From: Chaenocephalus aceratus
Lineage: Eukaryota; Chordata; Actinopteri; Perciformes; Channichthyidae
Direction of reading: 5' to 3'
Assembly (NCBI GenBank): GCA_023974075.1
Contig: CM043801.1
Coordinates: 34,416,419-34,480,418, forward strand
DNA: 64,000 nucleotides
A model generated the notes under the pieces. It did not search any database. It had not been told where the DNA came from and was given only the letters and a program-made list of their open reading frames with translations. The translations under genes and the position numbers were made by a program. Below are positions 49,130 to 59,307 of this stretch, piece by piece (position 1 is the stretch's first letter; every line of letters starts with the position of its first letter).

Positions 49130-51598
49130 AGAAGTCTCCACGTTTGCAGTCAGCCAAAGTAGTTTGTAAGTATGCTAACAGACAGAAAAAACACACGACC
49201 ACATCGCTCAGAGTTTGACCTGGAGTACGGGCCGTTTATTGTATCTGCGCATGCTCATTAGCATCACCACGTTTCAGGCACATTCTGATGATGTCATACA
49301 CATGAACTGAAACATGACTTTGTTATTATTCAAATATGCTTAACAGTAATATTTGAGCGCTAGCCAATAGAAGCGTTACACAGTAATGTCGCTATGTTAC
49401 AGAAGTAAACAAAGGACTCAAATGGAGGTGTTTCTGGCGCAGGGGGGGGGGGGAGTGGAACTTTGAGATTTTAGCCTTTGTAGACTAGTTACATGCACAC
49501 AAACCTAAATAACACACTACTACAGGAAAGGGAAAACTCAAAAAAGCACAATAGGGCCCTTTTTTGTTTTAATAGCTTAGTATCACACTGACAGGTTACT
49601 TAAATTCAGCCTCTAGGTTAACTAAACTAAGGTTGTTTTATTTTACATGATATCACTGTGGACACGTTTCTACCCTTCTGGCAGTGAGAGCTATTATAAA
49701 CTCTCGACATGAGCTTTAGTATGCAGTCCGACCGGTTGACCTGCTTCTGTAGTTTTGGTAGTCATAGCAGAGCCAGCAAGACAAAACAAGAGTTTACTAA
49801 CTAAATAATATTTAAAGTGTATTGCATGCATGTGCTCCTATGGTTAAATTGGACTATGCTTTAAATGATTTAACACTGTAATACCTCCCCACACCTTGTC
49901 CTTTTTTCTTGTGAGCATTGTCTTTGTACTGTATTGCATTATTTCTTGTTATGTTTATCATTAAACATTTAAAATGTAATCTAAATTATTATGCTTGAGA
50001 ATGCTCCATATTAATTGTGTGCCATTTGTTTTAAAATGTTATATTACACTTTGTTTGGACAGGGAAACGACTCGACCTCCACAAATTAGGGATTTTCAAT
50101 ACACATGATTCTCCTGAAATGAAACAGAACATGTTGCCTTGGATCATTTTAAAGGGATACATGATGAATGTATTCCTACAAAGATGTTCCCCTTCAGCAA
50201 CATATTGAGCTCCTCTACAAACCACACGCCTCCTCTGGAGCAAAACAAAGCACAAACCCCGTCAGAGCTGTAATAACTGGCAGTAATTAAAGCACATTTC
50301 ACACCGCTGCAGTTTGTGAAGCTGTGTGCGTCGAGCTATTCGTCAAAATGAGTTTTTGTTTTAGTTTTCTGAGGAGCAAGCATACCTGTCAATCAAAGCA
50401 CGACCTCTCTGGCAGTGTTGGAAGAAGTACTCAGATCCTTTACAATTACAAACACTATGAAGATGTACTTAAAGTACAAAAGTAAAAGTACTCATTCTGC
50501 ATAATGACCCGTTTCATAATAGTACAATTTACAGAAGTATTATCAGCTAGGTGCACTTCAAGTACAACTACTCCATATGCAGAATGTGTGTTTTCACGGT
50601 ATTATTATGGTTATTGTTTTATCCTGTTTTACATATAAGAGCATTTTAATATTGTAGTTGATAAATGTGGACGAAATGTAGACACTGTGTATAGATAATA
50701 AGTAGCCTACAGTACTGCATTATACCATATCACTCAGCATATATGTTTTATGTGTACAAAGCAACTGTGAGTTTCATCAGTGTTGTATGGCACCGTGGAA
50801 ATATTAAAACATCCTTTGTTTATTTTTGAAAAATCCAAAACCTTTATTAATATCTAAACATTGAATTTGATCACATCCCATCAGTAAAGTCTGTTCAATG
50901 ACTCTTGTTCAATGATTTCATGATCAGATTCACTTCATCCACACAATCAGGATCTCAGCTATTTAAAACAGAATAAGAAATGATTTACTTGATGATTATC
51001 ATGATATTTACAGTTTTATAAAACATCATAGTAGTTAATGTGTACAACAACAACCACAGTAAGTCTGCAATAAGAAATTATAATAATATTAAAAAATCCC
51101 ATACAAAGACTCCTGAATATTGACAGGAGACTTATTGATCCTGACAGTAAGTAATATCATTTAAAATAAACACTTTATGATTAACTACATTTTAAAACAT
51201 CTGCATTCCTCATTTGTTACTTAAGCAACAATAATATTTAATCCGTCAAAATAATACATGTACAGTAATTATAAATGTCTTTTTTTTTTTTTACATAGTA
51301 GTGATAACAAATATTGAGAGCAAAGTTTTCATGTTCATGCAGAGAAATATGAGTTGAGGTTAACAGAAATCCTCCTGAGCAGTGACAGCCTCCACGGCTA
51401 CACAGACACAGGAAGGAGCGCCGCCTGAAGAAACTCCAGCATCTACAGAACAACTCGTGAGAAGACGTTAAAGCACATCCCATCATGTTTGATTGACAGC
51501 TGATCTCTGTGCAGTGAAGACATGAACACTCAGCTCTCAGCAACAATGATGGACGCAATGAGTTTAAGAAGTAGAAGAGTTCCTCAAATGACTTCAGG
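49130..51598. other. Downstream flank of the TRIM gene (first copy of a duplicated segment)
   Basis: From about 49440 this block is closely repeated at 60327-63090. It contains TRIM 3'UTR-like text on the - strand, a fish MITE end (GGCAGTGTTGGAAGAAGTACTC at 50412) and CTTTATTAAT (50842) as a possible TRIM polyadenylation signal. The open frame 51238-51558 (-) also occurs in the other copy, but lies where the TRIM UTR is expected. Confidence 0.5.
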
Positions 51599-53269
51599 CT
51601 ATTTCAGTTTACAAAACTCAGCTGTGGCTCCATGATCAAAACCAAGCCAAACTCCAGCATGTAGCGGCCGAGTGAATGTGGTCTGGACTCTGTGGAGGAG
51701 AGTCATGGTTTCAGAGACGCTGTAGAAGGACAGAACACCTGCTCTGTGATCCAGGTACACTCCTACTCTGGAGGACCGAGGACCTGAGACGGGAGTTTTG
51801 ATGTTGTTGTGACGAAATGAATAACTGTTATGGAAACAAAATAAGGACCAAGATTTGTCATTGAATCCAAATCCACATTCATCCCCACCTCCTGCTCTGC
51901 TGATATTCTTGTATGCGACTGCTACATAAATTACTGCCGCTCTCCGCTCCACCTCCCAGTAACAACGTCCAGTCAGACTCTCTCTACTCAGGACCTGAGG
52001 CCATCCAGTGAATCTGTCTGGATGACTAGAATAAGACTGTGGTCTTTTCATGTATGTTGCTCTTATGCCCCCCTCAGATAATACCAGCTGTGTGTATGCT
52101 GTGTTTGGATCCAGAGTGATCTCCTGTGAATATTCTAAGAACCCAGCTCTGGTGGTGGGCTCTGCTGCTGACAGTAAAACATCCACTTCAGTCGGTGAGA
52201 CGTTTGTCCATTTCTCTCTCAGGACGTCCTGTAGTTTGTCTCTGACTGCTGACAGGGCCGCCGTCACGTCCTCAAAGTAGCTCAGAGGACGGATGTTGGT
52301 GCTGGAGGAGTGTGTAGCTTCACTGAGGGCTGGCAGTGAGGGGTAGCTGAGCAGAAACTGGTTGTGGTCCTCTGTGTGAGACAGCAGCTTCAGCTCAGCG
52401 TCTCTCCTCTTCAGCTCAGAGATCTCCTGCTCCAGCTTCTTCTGAAGCTCTCTGACTCGACTCACTTCTCTCTTCTGCTGGGATCTGACCTGCTGCTTCA
52501 CATCAGAGCTTCTTTCCTCCATGAGACGGATCAGCTCAGTGAACGTCTTCTCACTGTCCTCCACTGCTTTATCAGCAGAGCCATTGACGGCCTCCACCTC
52601 CTGCTGAAGCCGCTTCACCTCCTTCTCTCTGTCCTGGATTCTCTGCTGGATGTTTAGTCGACTCCCCTCCAGCTCTCTCTGCCTCTCAGTCCTCTCTGCT
52701 GCAGCTGACACCATGTCGTGGCCTTTGTGTTCGTCCACAGAGCACAGATAACAGATACACTGCTGATCAGTGCGGCAGAACATCTTCATCACCTCGTCGT
52801 GACGAGAGCAGATGTTCTCCTGGAGCTTCTTGGAGGGCTCCACCAGCTTGTGTTTCTTTAATGGAGCTACGTCATAATGAGGCTGGAGGTGTTTGTCACA
52901 ATAAGAGGCCAGACACACGAGGCAGGACTTACAGGCTCTCAGTTTCCTCCCAGTGCAGACATCACAGGCCACGTCTTCAGCTCCAGCATAGCAGAGATCA
53001 GCAGGAGCAGCTTGGAGTCCAGTCTTCTTCAGCTCCTCCACTAAAGCTGCTAACATGGTGTTTTTCAGCAGGACAGGCCTCGGTGTGAAGCTCTGCCTGC
53101 ACTGAGGGCAGCTGTGGATCTCCTTCTCATCCTCTCCGTCCCAGTGGGCTTTAATACACTTCATGCAGTAGCTATGTCCACAGGGAGTAGCCACTGGATC
53201 CTTCAGTAGATCCAGACAGATCGAACAAGAGAAGGTTTCCCGGTCCAGCTGAACTCCTTTCTGCGCCAT
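51599..53269 (-). CDS. TRIM-family E3 ubiquitin ligase (RING, B-boxes, coiled coil, PRY-SPRY), fish TRIM16-like/finTRIM
   Basis: The start MAQKGVQLDRETFSCSICLD is the standard start of fish TRIM proteins, so the first 12 upstream codons of the open frame are left out; 556 residues result. RING with CSICLDLL, CGHSYC..C and CPQC (residues about 14-58), B-box 1 (CDVCTGR..CLVCLASYC), B-box 2 (CSRHDEVMKMFCRTD...CSVDEHKGH), coiled coil (about 190-290) and C-terminal PRY-SPRY (about 365-556, ITLDPNTAYTQLVLSE, GRCYWEVE, KSWSLFC, GVYLDHRAGVLSFY) are all complete. It is intronless. These proteins ubiquitinate partners chosen by the SPRY domain, and many fish members are involved in antiviral response; that role here is by family only. 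Confidence 0.9.
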   Translation of the reverse strand: MAQKGVQLDRETFSCSICLDLLKDPVATPCGHSYCMKCIKAHWDGEDEKEIHSCPQCRQSFTPRPVLLKNTMLAALVEELKKTGLQAAPADLCYAGAEDVACDVCTGRKLRACKSCLVCLASYCDKHLQPHYDVAPLKKHKLVEPSKKLQENICSRHDEVMKMFCRTDQQCICYLCSVDEHKGHDMVSAAAERTERQRELEGSRLNIQQRIQDREKEVKRLQQEVEAVNGSADKAVEDSEKTFTELIRLMEERSSDVKQQVRSQQKREVSRVRELQKKLEQEISELKRRDAELKLLSHTEDHNQFLLSYPSLPALSEATHSSSTNIRPLSYFEDVTAALSAVRDKLQDVLREKWTNVSPTEVDVLLSAAEPTTRAGFLEYSQEITLDPNTAYTQLVLSEGGIRATYMKRPQSYSSHPDRFTGWPQVLSRESLTGRCYWEVERRAAVIYVAVAYKNISRAGGGDECGFGFNDKSWSLFCFHNSYSFRHNNIKTPVSGPRSSRVGVYLDHRAGVLSFYSVSETMTLLHRVQTTFTRPLHAGVWLGFDHGATAEFCKLK

Positions 53270-53299
53270 TTCTCCTCTCAGTGGCAGAGAGTGTCTGAG

Positions 53300-53309
53300 T
53301 TTCACTTCC
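53300..53309 (-). promoter_or_regulatory. Candidate ETS/IRF composite site upstream of the TRIM start
   Basis: On the - strand GGAAGTGAAA fits the GGAANNGAAA composite consensus. It lies about 30 bp upstream of the chosen ATG, next to a second TTTC-rich stretch (GTTTCAGGTTTCAG). Whether it is in the promoter or in the 5' UTR is not known. Confidence 0.3.
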
Positions 53310-53947
53310 TGAAACCTGAAACTATGAGCTGTGATCTGAACAGGATGTGTGTGTGCAGTGAATGTGGCCTATCAGCTCTTACTGATAAGAGTGTTGGTTA
53401 CACCCTTCCTCCTCAGTGTGGATCTAAAGGGGAGGAACCAGGAAATACAGAGTGGAGCTGGCTGTGTCTGAGAGCAGGAAGAAGAGGGAGGGCTCATCAA
53501 ACTCTGACTCATTCCAGGAGGAGGAGCAGCACTGACACTCTGAACTGTTTCCTCATTTACAAACGGTGCCTCGCTTACTACCTGCTCACAACAGCTTTTA
53601 GTTTTAAAATATTTCTTTTCACCTTAGATGAAGGCTCCTTATCTCTGTAACTCCTGTTTAACTTCTGTTTGCTTCTCTTACAGGCTGAAAACAGCTGACT
53701 GACGATAGGGTGAAGTACGTTTAACAAAAGAGTTCAACATCTTAAAACTTTCCTGATATTTCTTAGACAGCAATGCAGTGTAGAAACGTGCGTCTGAATA
53801 CATGTAAGAATTCTGCATAACTACGGCAACACTGAAAGTACAATACATAACTCAAAGCACTGTAATTACCCTTTTTACCCACTAGGTGTCCTTTTGACCT
53901 AAACAACAGGGCAACACACTCCCCACCTGATATAATGCATTATAACA

Positions 53948-54529
53948 CTATTCTCCTTTCAAAAGCAAAACAACTTCAGAGACAGGTCTAGAGTACACTT
54001 TCTGAGTCCTCTCCCTGACCACCTTAATGTCCACTTTACGAACTTTCTTGTCTCGACTTGGAATGGTGTTCACTACCACTCCAACAGGCCATTGGTTCCG
54101 ATGGACCTGTGGGTCTCTCAAAAGCACCACATCTCCCTTTCTCAGGTTTTGTTTGTCAACATGCCACTTTCGTCTTGGTTGAAGAGTCACCAAGTATTCT
54201 TGACACCAGCGTTTCCAGAATGCATTAGCCAGTGACTGGAGATGCTTCCACTGTTTGTTGTAGAGGTCTTTGAGATCATACTGTCCTGGAGGTGGTGACA
54301 TGCTCTCGGCTTTCTGCGTTAAGAGCATGGCAGGCGTGAGGACAGCAGTCATATCTGGATCGGACGACACTGGGACTAGAGATCTGGCATTCATGATGGC
54401 CATTACTTCGGATATGAGTGTTCAGAACGTCATGGGACAGATGAAAGGTGTCCTCAGATTTTATCTTAAGCTTTTTGCAGGCCCCGATGAAGTTTGTTCC
54501 GCGGTCAGAACGGAACAGAAGAACTGGTC
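53948..54529 (-). mobile_element. BEL/Pao retrotransposon, integrase C-terminal fragment
   Basis: The frame 54403-53948 (-) contains LTPAMLLTQKAES, AFWKRWCQEYLVTLQPRRKW, LRKGDVVLLRDPQVHRNQWP and VRKVDIKVVRERTQKVYSRP, the end of a Pao-type integrase. Just upstream a shifted frame has FRSDRGTNFIGA. The right part is cut at 54530 by an LTR element. RT and gag are absent. Confidence 0.75.
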
Positions 54530-54897
54530 TGTCACGATCTGTCTGTGTTTTGTTTTGTCTTGTTTTTTTCTGTCTTTGGTTCCCTGCTTTATTTTGAAAA
54601 GTGTTCACCCCCTGTCTTGCCTTTTGCTTTCTGTCTGTGTTCCCTCCTGTCTGATTACCCGATTGTGTTCACCTTGTGCCCCTGTGTTTTCTCCTCCCTC
54701 CTCACCTGTCTTTTGTTTCTTTGATTAGTCTTGTGTGTATTTAAGTTCTGTTTTTTCTGTCTGTCATTGTTAGTTCATTGTGTGTCTTGACTGTGTTCAC
54801 GGGGAGAAGTTCTGTTTTGTTTCCATTTGACCTTGGAATAAAGGAATTTTCTGTGGAATCTGCATTTGGGTCCTGTCTGCTTCGCTCTACCCTGACA
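54530..54897 (+). mobile_element. LTR (plus strand) of a non-autonomous LTR element
   Basis: TGTCACGATCTG...CCCTGACA, 368 bp, with AATAAAGG then CTGCATTTGGGTCCTGTCTG at the end. It is clearly the same family as the solo LTR at 46177-46571. The 3' partner LTR is missing, since similarity ends at about 56620. Confidence 0.8.
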
Positions 54898-54914
54898 GAA
54901 GGAACTAACTAAAA

Positions 54915-56204
54915 ATGGGCCCAGCAGATCCATTTGAGGTGGATTTACTTAATTTTACCTTTTCATTGGCTTGCTACTATGGTAGGTGGAGGGGAGCGTC
55001 CAGTGTTCAGGAGAAAGAGGATGCTCTGGCAGAGGCGCACCAGGTGGCAACAGAGGAGCCATGTTTAGTGAAGTTCTTACCTGACTGGATTTTGGACTTT
55101 CTCTCGACATGTGATTCCCGGCATGCTAGCCCCCTGCCTCCCCTACCTGACACCATACATCTCGGTTTGTTCTGTCTGGAGTCAGCCCCTGCTTCTTCCC
55201 CATTTCCTGCTCCTGTCCAGGATCCGTTCTCGAGTACTCATCTGGCTTTTGGAGGTCCACGGAGCCTCCAAAAGGCTCCTAAGAGAAGGAGTCGCAAGTC
55301 CAGGCTAGCAACCCGAGCCCCAGAAGCCATGCTTTGGGATCCAGTGCAGGCCCACACAGCCATGGTTCCAGCCTCAGTCCTGGCCCCAGCAGCCATGGTT
55401 CTGGCTCCAGTTTCGGCTCCAGTACTGGCTCCCCGGCTGACGCCTAGCACCCCGTGTCATGTCAGTGGTTTGGCCCACTCCAGCCCCTCGTCACCTGTTG
55501 GCTCTCCGGCCGACGCCAGCTCCCCGTGTCCTGTCGGCGTACCGACCGACACAAGTCCCCTCTTGAGTCCCTTTCGAAGTCCCTTCTCAGGTCCCCTCTC
55601 GAGTCCCCTCTCAAGTTTCCTCTCAAGTTCCCTCACGAGTCCCCTCTCAAGTCACCTCTCAAGTTCCCTCTCGAGTCTCCTCTCGAGTTCCCTTTCAAGT
55701 CACCTCTCGAGTTCTCTCTCAAGTCCCCTCTCAAGTCACCTCTCAAGTCTCCTCTCGAGTCTCCTCTCGAGTTCCCTCTCAAGTTCCCTCTCGAGTTCCC
55801 TCTCGAGTTCCCTCTCAAGTCCCATCCCAAGTCCGCTCCCCAGTCCCTACTCAAGTCCCTTCTCTACTCCCTACTCAATTCCCTACTCAAGTCCCTACTC
55901 AATGCCCTGTGCCGTTGGGGGTCCCGCCGACTACTGTTCTGCCGGGGGTCCTGCCAACCCCATGTCCTGTTCCGTTGGAGGTTCCGCTGGGAGTCCTGCC
56001 AACTCTCTGCCCAGACCTGTTGGGGGTTCCGCCAACACCTGTCCGGCCGGGGGTCCCGCCAACACCTGTTGCATTGGGGGTCTAGCCGACACCTGCTCTG
56101 CCGGGTTTCCTGCCAACACCATATCCTGTTGGGGGTCCCACCGACACCTGCTCCGCCGGGTTTCCTGCCAACACCAGCCCTTGCTCCGTCGAGGGTCCCA
56201 CTGA
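54915..56204 (+). CDS. Unrecognised ORF in the LTR element (429 codons)
   Basis: The ORF starts MGPADPFEVDLLNFTFSLAC soon after the LTR and stays open to 56204. Residues 1-75 look like folded protein with several aromatic residues (YYGRWRG, LVKFLPDWILDFLSTC). From about residue 80 the text is Pro/Ala/Ser-rich, then a 12-bp minisatellite gives SSxL repeats (about residues 215-325), and a cysteine-rich repeated end follows (VGGPADYCSAGGPAN, about residues 330-420). I do not recognise the N-terminal domain. It could be a remnant or replacement of gag. An alternative frame (55454-56473) is also open across the repeat but has no start context. Real expression is unknown. Confidence 0.4.
   Translation: MGPADPFEVDLLNFTFSLACYYGRWRGASSVQEKEDALAEAHQVATEEPCLVKFLPDWILDFLSTCDSRHASPLPPLPDTIHLGLFCLESAPASSPFPAPVQDPFSSTHLAFGGPRSLQKAPKRRSRKSRLATRAPEAMLWDPVQAHTAMVPASVLAPAAMVLAPVSAPVLAPRLTPSTPCHVSGLAHSSPSSPVGSPADASSPCPVGVPTDTSPLLSPFRSPFSGPLSSPLSSFLSSSLTSPLSSHLSSSLSSLLSSSLSSHLSSSLSSPLSSHLSSLLSSLLSSSLSSSLSSSLSSSLSSPIPSPLPSPYSSPFSTPYSIPYSSPYSMPCAVGGPADYCSAGGPANPMSCSVGGSAGSPANSLPRPVGGSANTCPAGGPANTCCIGGLADTCSAGFPANTISCWGSHRHLLRRVSCQHQPLLRRGSH
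55556..55880. repeat. 12-bp minisatellite (CAAGTTCCCTCT-like)
   Basis: About 27 units of CRAGTYYCCTCT. Because the period is divisible by three, two frames give long tetrapeptide repeats, SSxL in one and xSPL in the other, and the - strand also stays open (GDLR repeats). Confidence 0.9.
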
Positions 56205-56638
56205 CACCAGCCCATGTTCCGTCCAGGGTCCCGTCTACGCCTGACCCGCCAGGGGTTCCACCAGCTCCTGCTCCCGATCCCAGTGCTCTGGCGATCCAGC
56301 TGACAATGGAGGGGTCCCATCGCGGCCTATGCCGTCTTCATGCCCGTCCTCCGGAGCTGTCCCGGCGCTGCCCGTCCTCCGGAGCAGTCCCGTCGTCGCC
56401 TTCTTGTCCGTCCTTGTGCCCGGCCCCCTGTGTTCCCCAGCTGCGGCCTTCGCCCTCGAGCCCGGCCCACTGACTCTTCCAGCTGCTGCCTTCGCCCTCA
56501 TGCCCGGCCCTCTGAGTTCGCCAGCTGTGGCCTTCGCCCCACCATGAACTCTGCCTTGCCCCCAGGCCGTCCGCCCGAGTCCCCCTTCTCGGCTTCTGCT
56601 TTCCCCCGGGATGTCCGTCTTTCTTTTGGATCTTTCAG

Positions 56639-56721
56639 ATAAACTTCGCTGCTCGTGGAAACGCCGCCCTTGTCCCCGCCATCGATAACGCCCTGCTGGC
56701 CGCCGAGGACTTCAAGATGAA
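56639..56721 (+). pseudogene. Type I keratin exon 2
   Basis: This segment is 83 bp, the normal length of exon 2 in type I keratin genes, from acceptor TTTCAG (56633-56638) to donor GTGAGT (56722). It encodes INFAARGNAALVPAIDNALL, AAEDFKM, i.e. the coil 1B start (compare the IDNARLAADDF signature). Phases (0 in, 2 out) are the family's. Exon 1 in the correct order is at 37740-37859. The immediate left neighbour is the LTR element, so intron 1 is filled with insertions. Confidence 0.85.
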
Positions 56722-56808
56722 GTGAGTGAGAGACTATTTTTCCTTCAACACTAAGCATAATACAACCTGATTTAATCTGTTTGAATGTTAAACTCTGCTG
56801 TGCTGCAG

Positions 56809-56938
56809 GTATGAGAACGAGCTGGCCATGTGGCAATCGGTGGAGGCCGACATCACCGGGCTGAGGAAGGTCCTGGATGGGCTGACCCTGAGCCGCGCCG
56901 ACATTGAGATGCAGATCGATGCTCTGAAAGCCGAGGAG
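56809..56938 (+). pseudogene. Type I keratin exon 3 with a 27-bp deletion
   Basis: [40 protein letters not shown] and AEE continue coil 1B. The exon is 130 bp, while type I keratin exon 3 is typically 157 bp. The missing 27 bp would encode the usual LxYLKKNHEE-type stretch. Since GAGGAG is expected at both borders of the loss, slippage between those repeats is likely. The deletion is in frame and leaves the donor GTGAGA (56939) intact. A coiled coil shortened by nine residues would be out of register. Confidence 0.85.
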
Positions 56939-57014
56939 GTGAGACCCTGAAGCGACACAGAAATAGCATTTAAAATGTTAAAAGACACAAGTCTAAAGTG
57001 CCGTTTTCCTGCAG

Positions 57015-57176
57015 GACCTGCTGGTTCAGTGGCAGCAGATTAGAGGTCAGGTGAACGTGGAGGTGGACGCCGCTCCTCAGGAGGACATATCCGCCGTCAT
57101 CGCCCAAATCAGAGAACACTACGAGACCGGGGCCTCAAAGAACCGCAAAGACCTGGAGTCCTGGTTCCAAACCAAG
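57015..57176 (+). pseudogene. Type I keratin exon 4
   Basis: The exon is 162 bp, the family's usual length. It encodes DLLVQWQQIRGQVNVEVDAA, PQEDISAVIAQIREHYETGA and SKNRKDLESWFQTK, covering the coil 1B end, the linker L12 signature NVEVDAAP and the start of coil 2. The donor is AAG/GTGAGA at 57177. The reading frame is clean. The following exons 5 and 6 are missing, and the next segment is a Tc1 transposon. Confidence 0.87.
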
Positions 57177-57374
57177 GTGAGAGCTCATTTTACACCACCA
57201 GGACTTCCTGTTTAAAGTTTATAAACTATTTGTTTAGTTTTTTCACTTTTATATTTTATTATTTTGTTTCGTTCTTTCATAGTAGTTCAGATTTTTAAGA
57301 TTTTTCTTTCACGTTTACATTTTTTAAACATAATATCAAAGTCACTTATGTTTCAAATTTGTTTTATTTGCACA

Positions 57375-58074
57375 GAGATACCGTGACGAGATCCTGAGGC
57401 CCATTGTTGTGCCATTCATCCACGACCATCACCTCATGTTGCAGCATGATAATGCACGGCCCCATGTTGCAAGGATCTGTACACAATTCCTGGAGGCTGA
57501 AAACATCCCAGTTCTTGCATGGCCAGCATACTCACCGGACATGTCACCCATTGAGCATGTTTGGGAAACTCTGGATCGGCGTATACGACAGCGTGTTCCA
57601 GTTCCTGCCAATATCCAGCAACTTCGCACAGCCATTGAAGAGGAGTGGACCAACATTCCACAGGCCACAATCAACAACCTGATCAACTCTATGCGAAGGA
57701 GATGTGTTGCACTGCGTGAGGCAAATGGTGGTCACACCAGATACTGACTGGTTTTCGGACCCCCCAGACCCCCCCAATAAAGCAAAACTGCACGTTTCAG
57801 AGTGGCCTTTTATTGTGGCCAGCCTAAGGCACACCTGCATGTGTAATAATCATGCTGTCTAATCAGCATCTTGATATGCCACACCTGTGAGGTGGGATGG
57901 ATTATCTCGGCAAAGGAGAAGTGCTCACTATCACAGATTTTTTCAGATTTGTGAACAATATTTGAGAGAAATGGTTATTTTGTGTATATAGAAAATGTTT
58001 TAGATCTTTGAGTTCATCTCATGAAAAATGGGAGCAAAAACAAAAGTGTTGCATTTATATTTTTGTTCAGTGTA
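57375..58074 (+). mobile_element. Tc1-like transposon, 3' half
   Basis: The open frame to 57747 reads HLMLQHDNARPHVARICTQF, PVLAWPAYSPDMSPIEHVWE and then MRRRCVALREANGGHTRY, i.e. the second and third catalytic residues of a Tc1 DDE transposase (D in HDNARPH, E in SPIEHVWE) up to its C-terminus. The inverted terminal repeat end ATTTTTGTTCAGTG with TA follows at 58060-58074. The N-terminal half and left ITR are missing. It lies where keratin exons 5-6 should be. Confidence 0.85.
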
Positions 58075-58634
58075 CATCCATGTTGTAGTCCGCTGTATAG
58101 AAAACTGTAGTTTCCATAGTTTCCCCACAGCAGCAGACGCACATTTATGACGTCCCCTGGCGCATCATAAACACGTCAGATAGTGAAAGTTTAGTCGGAT
58201 TCTCTAAAGTACTACCGCAGTCTCTTCTCCTAAGTCCTTTTGAATTCTCCTATCCACTATCCCTTAACCCTGTGACGTTTCACTCAGAGGTCAAGGAATA
58301 GACGATAGGGTTAGACGTTAGGAGCTGATTTTTTCATTATCCGACCGCAACCAGGGTGCATCTGAGGTTACTGTGGGCATGCATTGCTGACGTGAGTTAA
58401 TCATTAGGAAACATACTGTTGGTCATCTGAAATAAGTGTTAGCATGCTAAAAGTAGCTTATTATCAGTAAACACAAAGTGTAGCTGAGTTCGGTGTTAGC
58501 ATGCTAAAAGTAGCTTATTATCAGTCCACACTAAGTGCAGCTGAGTTGAGCGTGTTTGCAGGCTAACATGAGCTAAAGAAAAAATAAATAAGTAACAAAT
58601 AAAGCTGTAATAACTGAATTATGTTCTTTCCCAG
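58075..58634. other. Probable last keratin intron, no other feature
   Basis: A short local duplication is visible: GTGTTAGCATGCTAAAAGTAGC at 58435 and 58491. Nothing else is recognisable. Confidence 0.45.
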
Positions 58635-58728
58635 CCCCGTCACCACTACCAAGACCATAACGAGCACCAGGGTGGTGACCATCACGCAGGAAGTGGACGA
58701 ACACGGAAATGTGATCAACAGTAATTAG
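58635..58728 (+). pseudogene. Type I keratin tail exon
   Basis: After acceptor TCCCAG (58629-58634) the frame reads PVTTTKTITSTRVVTITQEV, DEHGNVINSN and stops at TAG (58726-58728). TRVVT.x.EVxxGxVI is the typical tail end of simple-type keratins. AATAAA at 58771 could be its polyadenylation signal. It confirms that the locus was one gene running to 58.8 kb. Confidence 0.75.
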
Positions 58729-58779
58729 CTTCAAACTCTAAACAGAGTCTGTCTGAGCTTCTCCAATACAAATAAATGG

Positions 58780-59307
58780 TAACATTGTTCCTGAGCTTCA
58801 TTTGTTTTACTTTCACACTGATGATCAGCTGCTGCTGTGACATCATTAAAGAGTCATCTCGAAACATTTGGAATATTTTTTATCTATTTTCTTTGCACAC
58901 AATATCTTTCAATATTATTTGATCACCAATGAATACATACATAATTTAGTTGCGAAATATACTAGGTCTACCATATGTTTTGAGGTGTCCTTAAGTGCCA
59001 AACAATCCATGGCACAGAGTTATTGTAATAATAATAGCAGCTTACTATATTCCTCTGTTATAGATCCGTGTAGCACACAGATTTATTAGTGAACACAGCT
59101 CACTTGATTGCACAAGGATCCGTTAGAAAAATGTGTAAGAAAAGATTAGTGATAGAAACCGCTGATATTTGTTTGCCCCCCCTGAAGTAGATTCACTAGG
59201 GGTCACTGACCCCCTGAATACTCATGCCATAGACCTTATAAAAGAAGTTAATTTGGTCAGCTTGATGCATCAACTGCTTTATGGACTACGACTTTGAAAC
59301 CTTGAAC
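58780..59307. other. Intergenic between keratin remnant and MITE
   Basis: AT-rich, no gene or known repeat recognised. Confidence 0.45.

Larger units (their letters stand above)
54898..56620 (+). mobile_element. Internal region of the non-autonomous LTR element
   Basis: After the LTR there is a short leader and an ATG at 54915, then Pro/Ser-rich sequence, two minisatellite zones and a GC-rich end (CCCGGCCCTCTGAGTTCGCC). No gag, protease, integrase or reverse transcriptase is recognisable. The 3' LTR is missing and the segment ends immediately before keratin exon 2 (56639). Confidence 0.65.

Noticed and set aside
51238..51558. Open frame (-) downstream of TRIM, conserved in both segment copies
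   Set aside because: The conservation is explained by the recent duplication. It lies where the TRIM 3'UTR should be and its end differs between the copies.
55454..56473. 339-codon alternative frame over the LTR element
   Set aside because: It depends on the 12-bp minisatellite and GC-rich text and has no start near the LTR.
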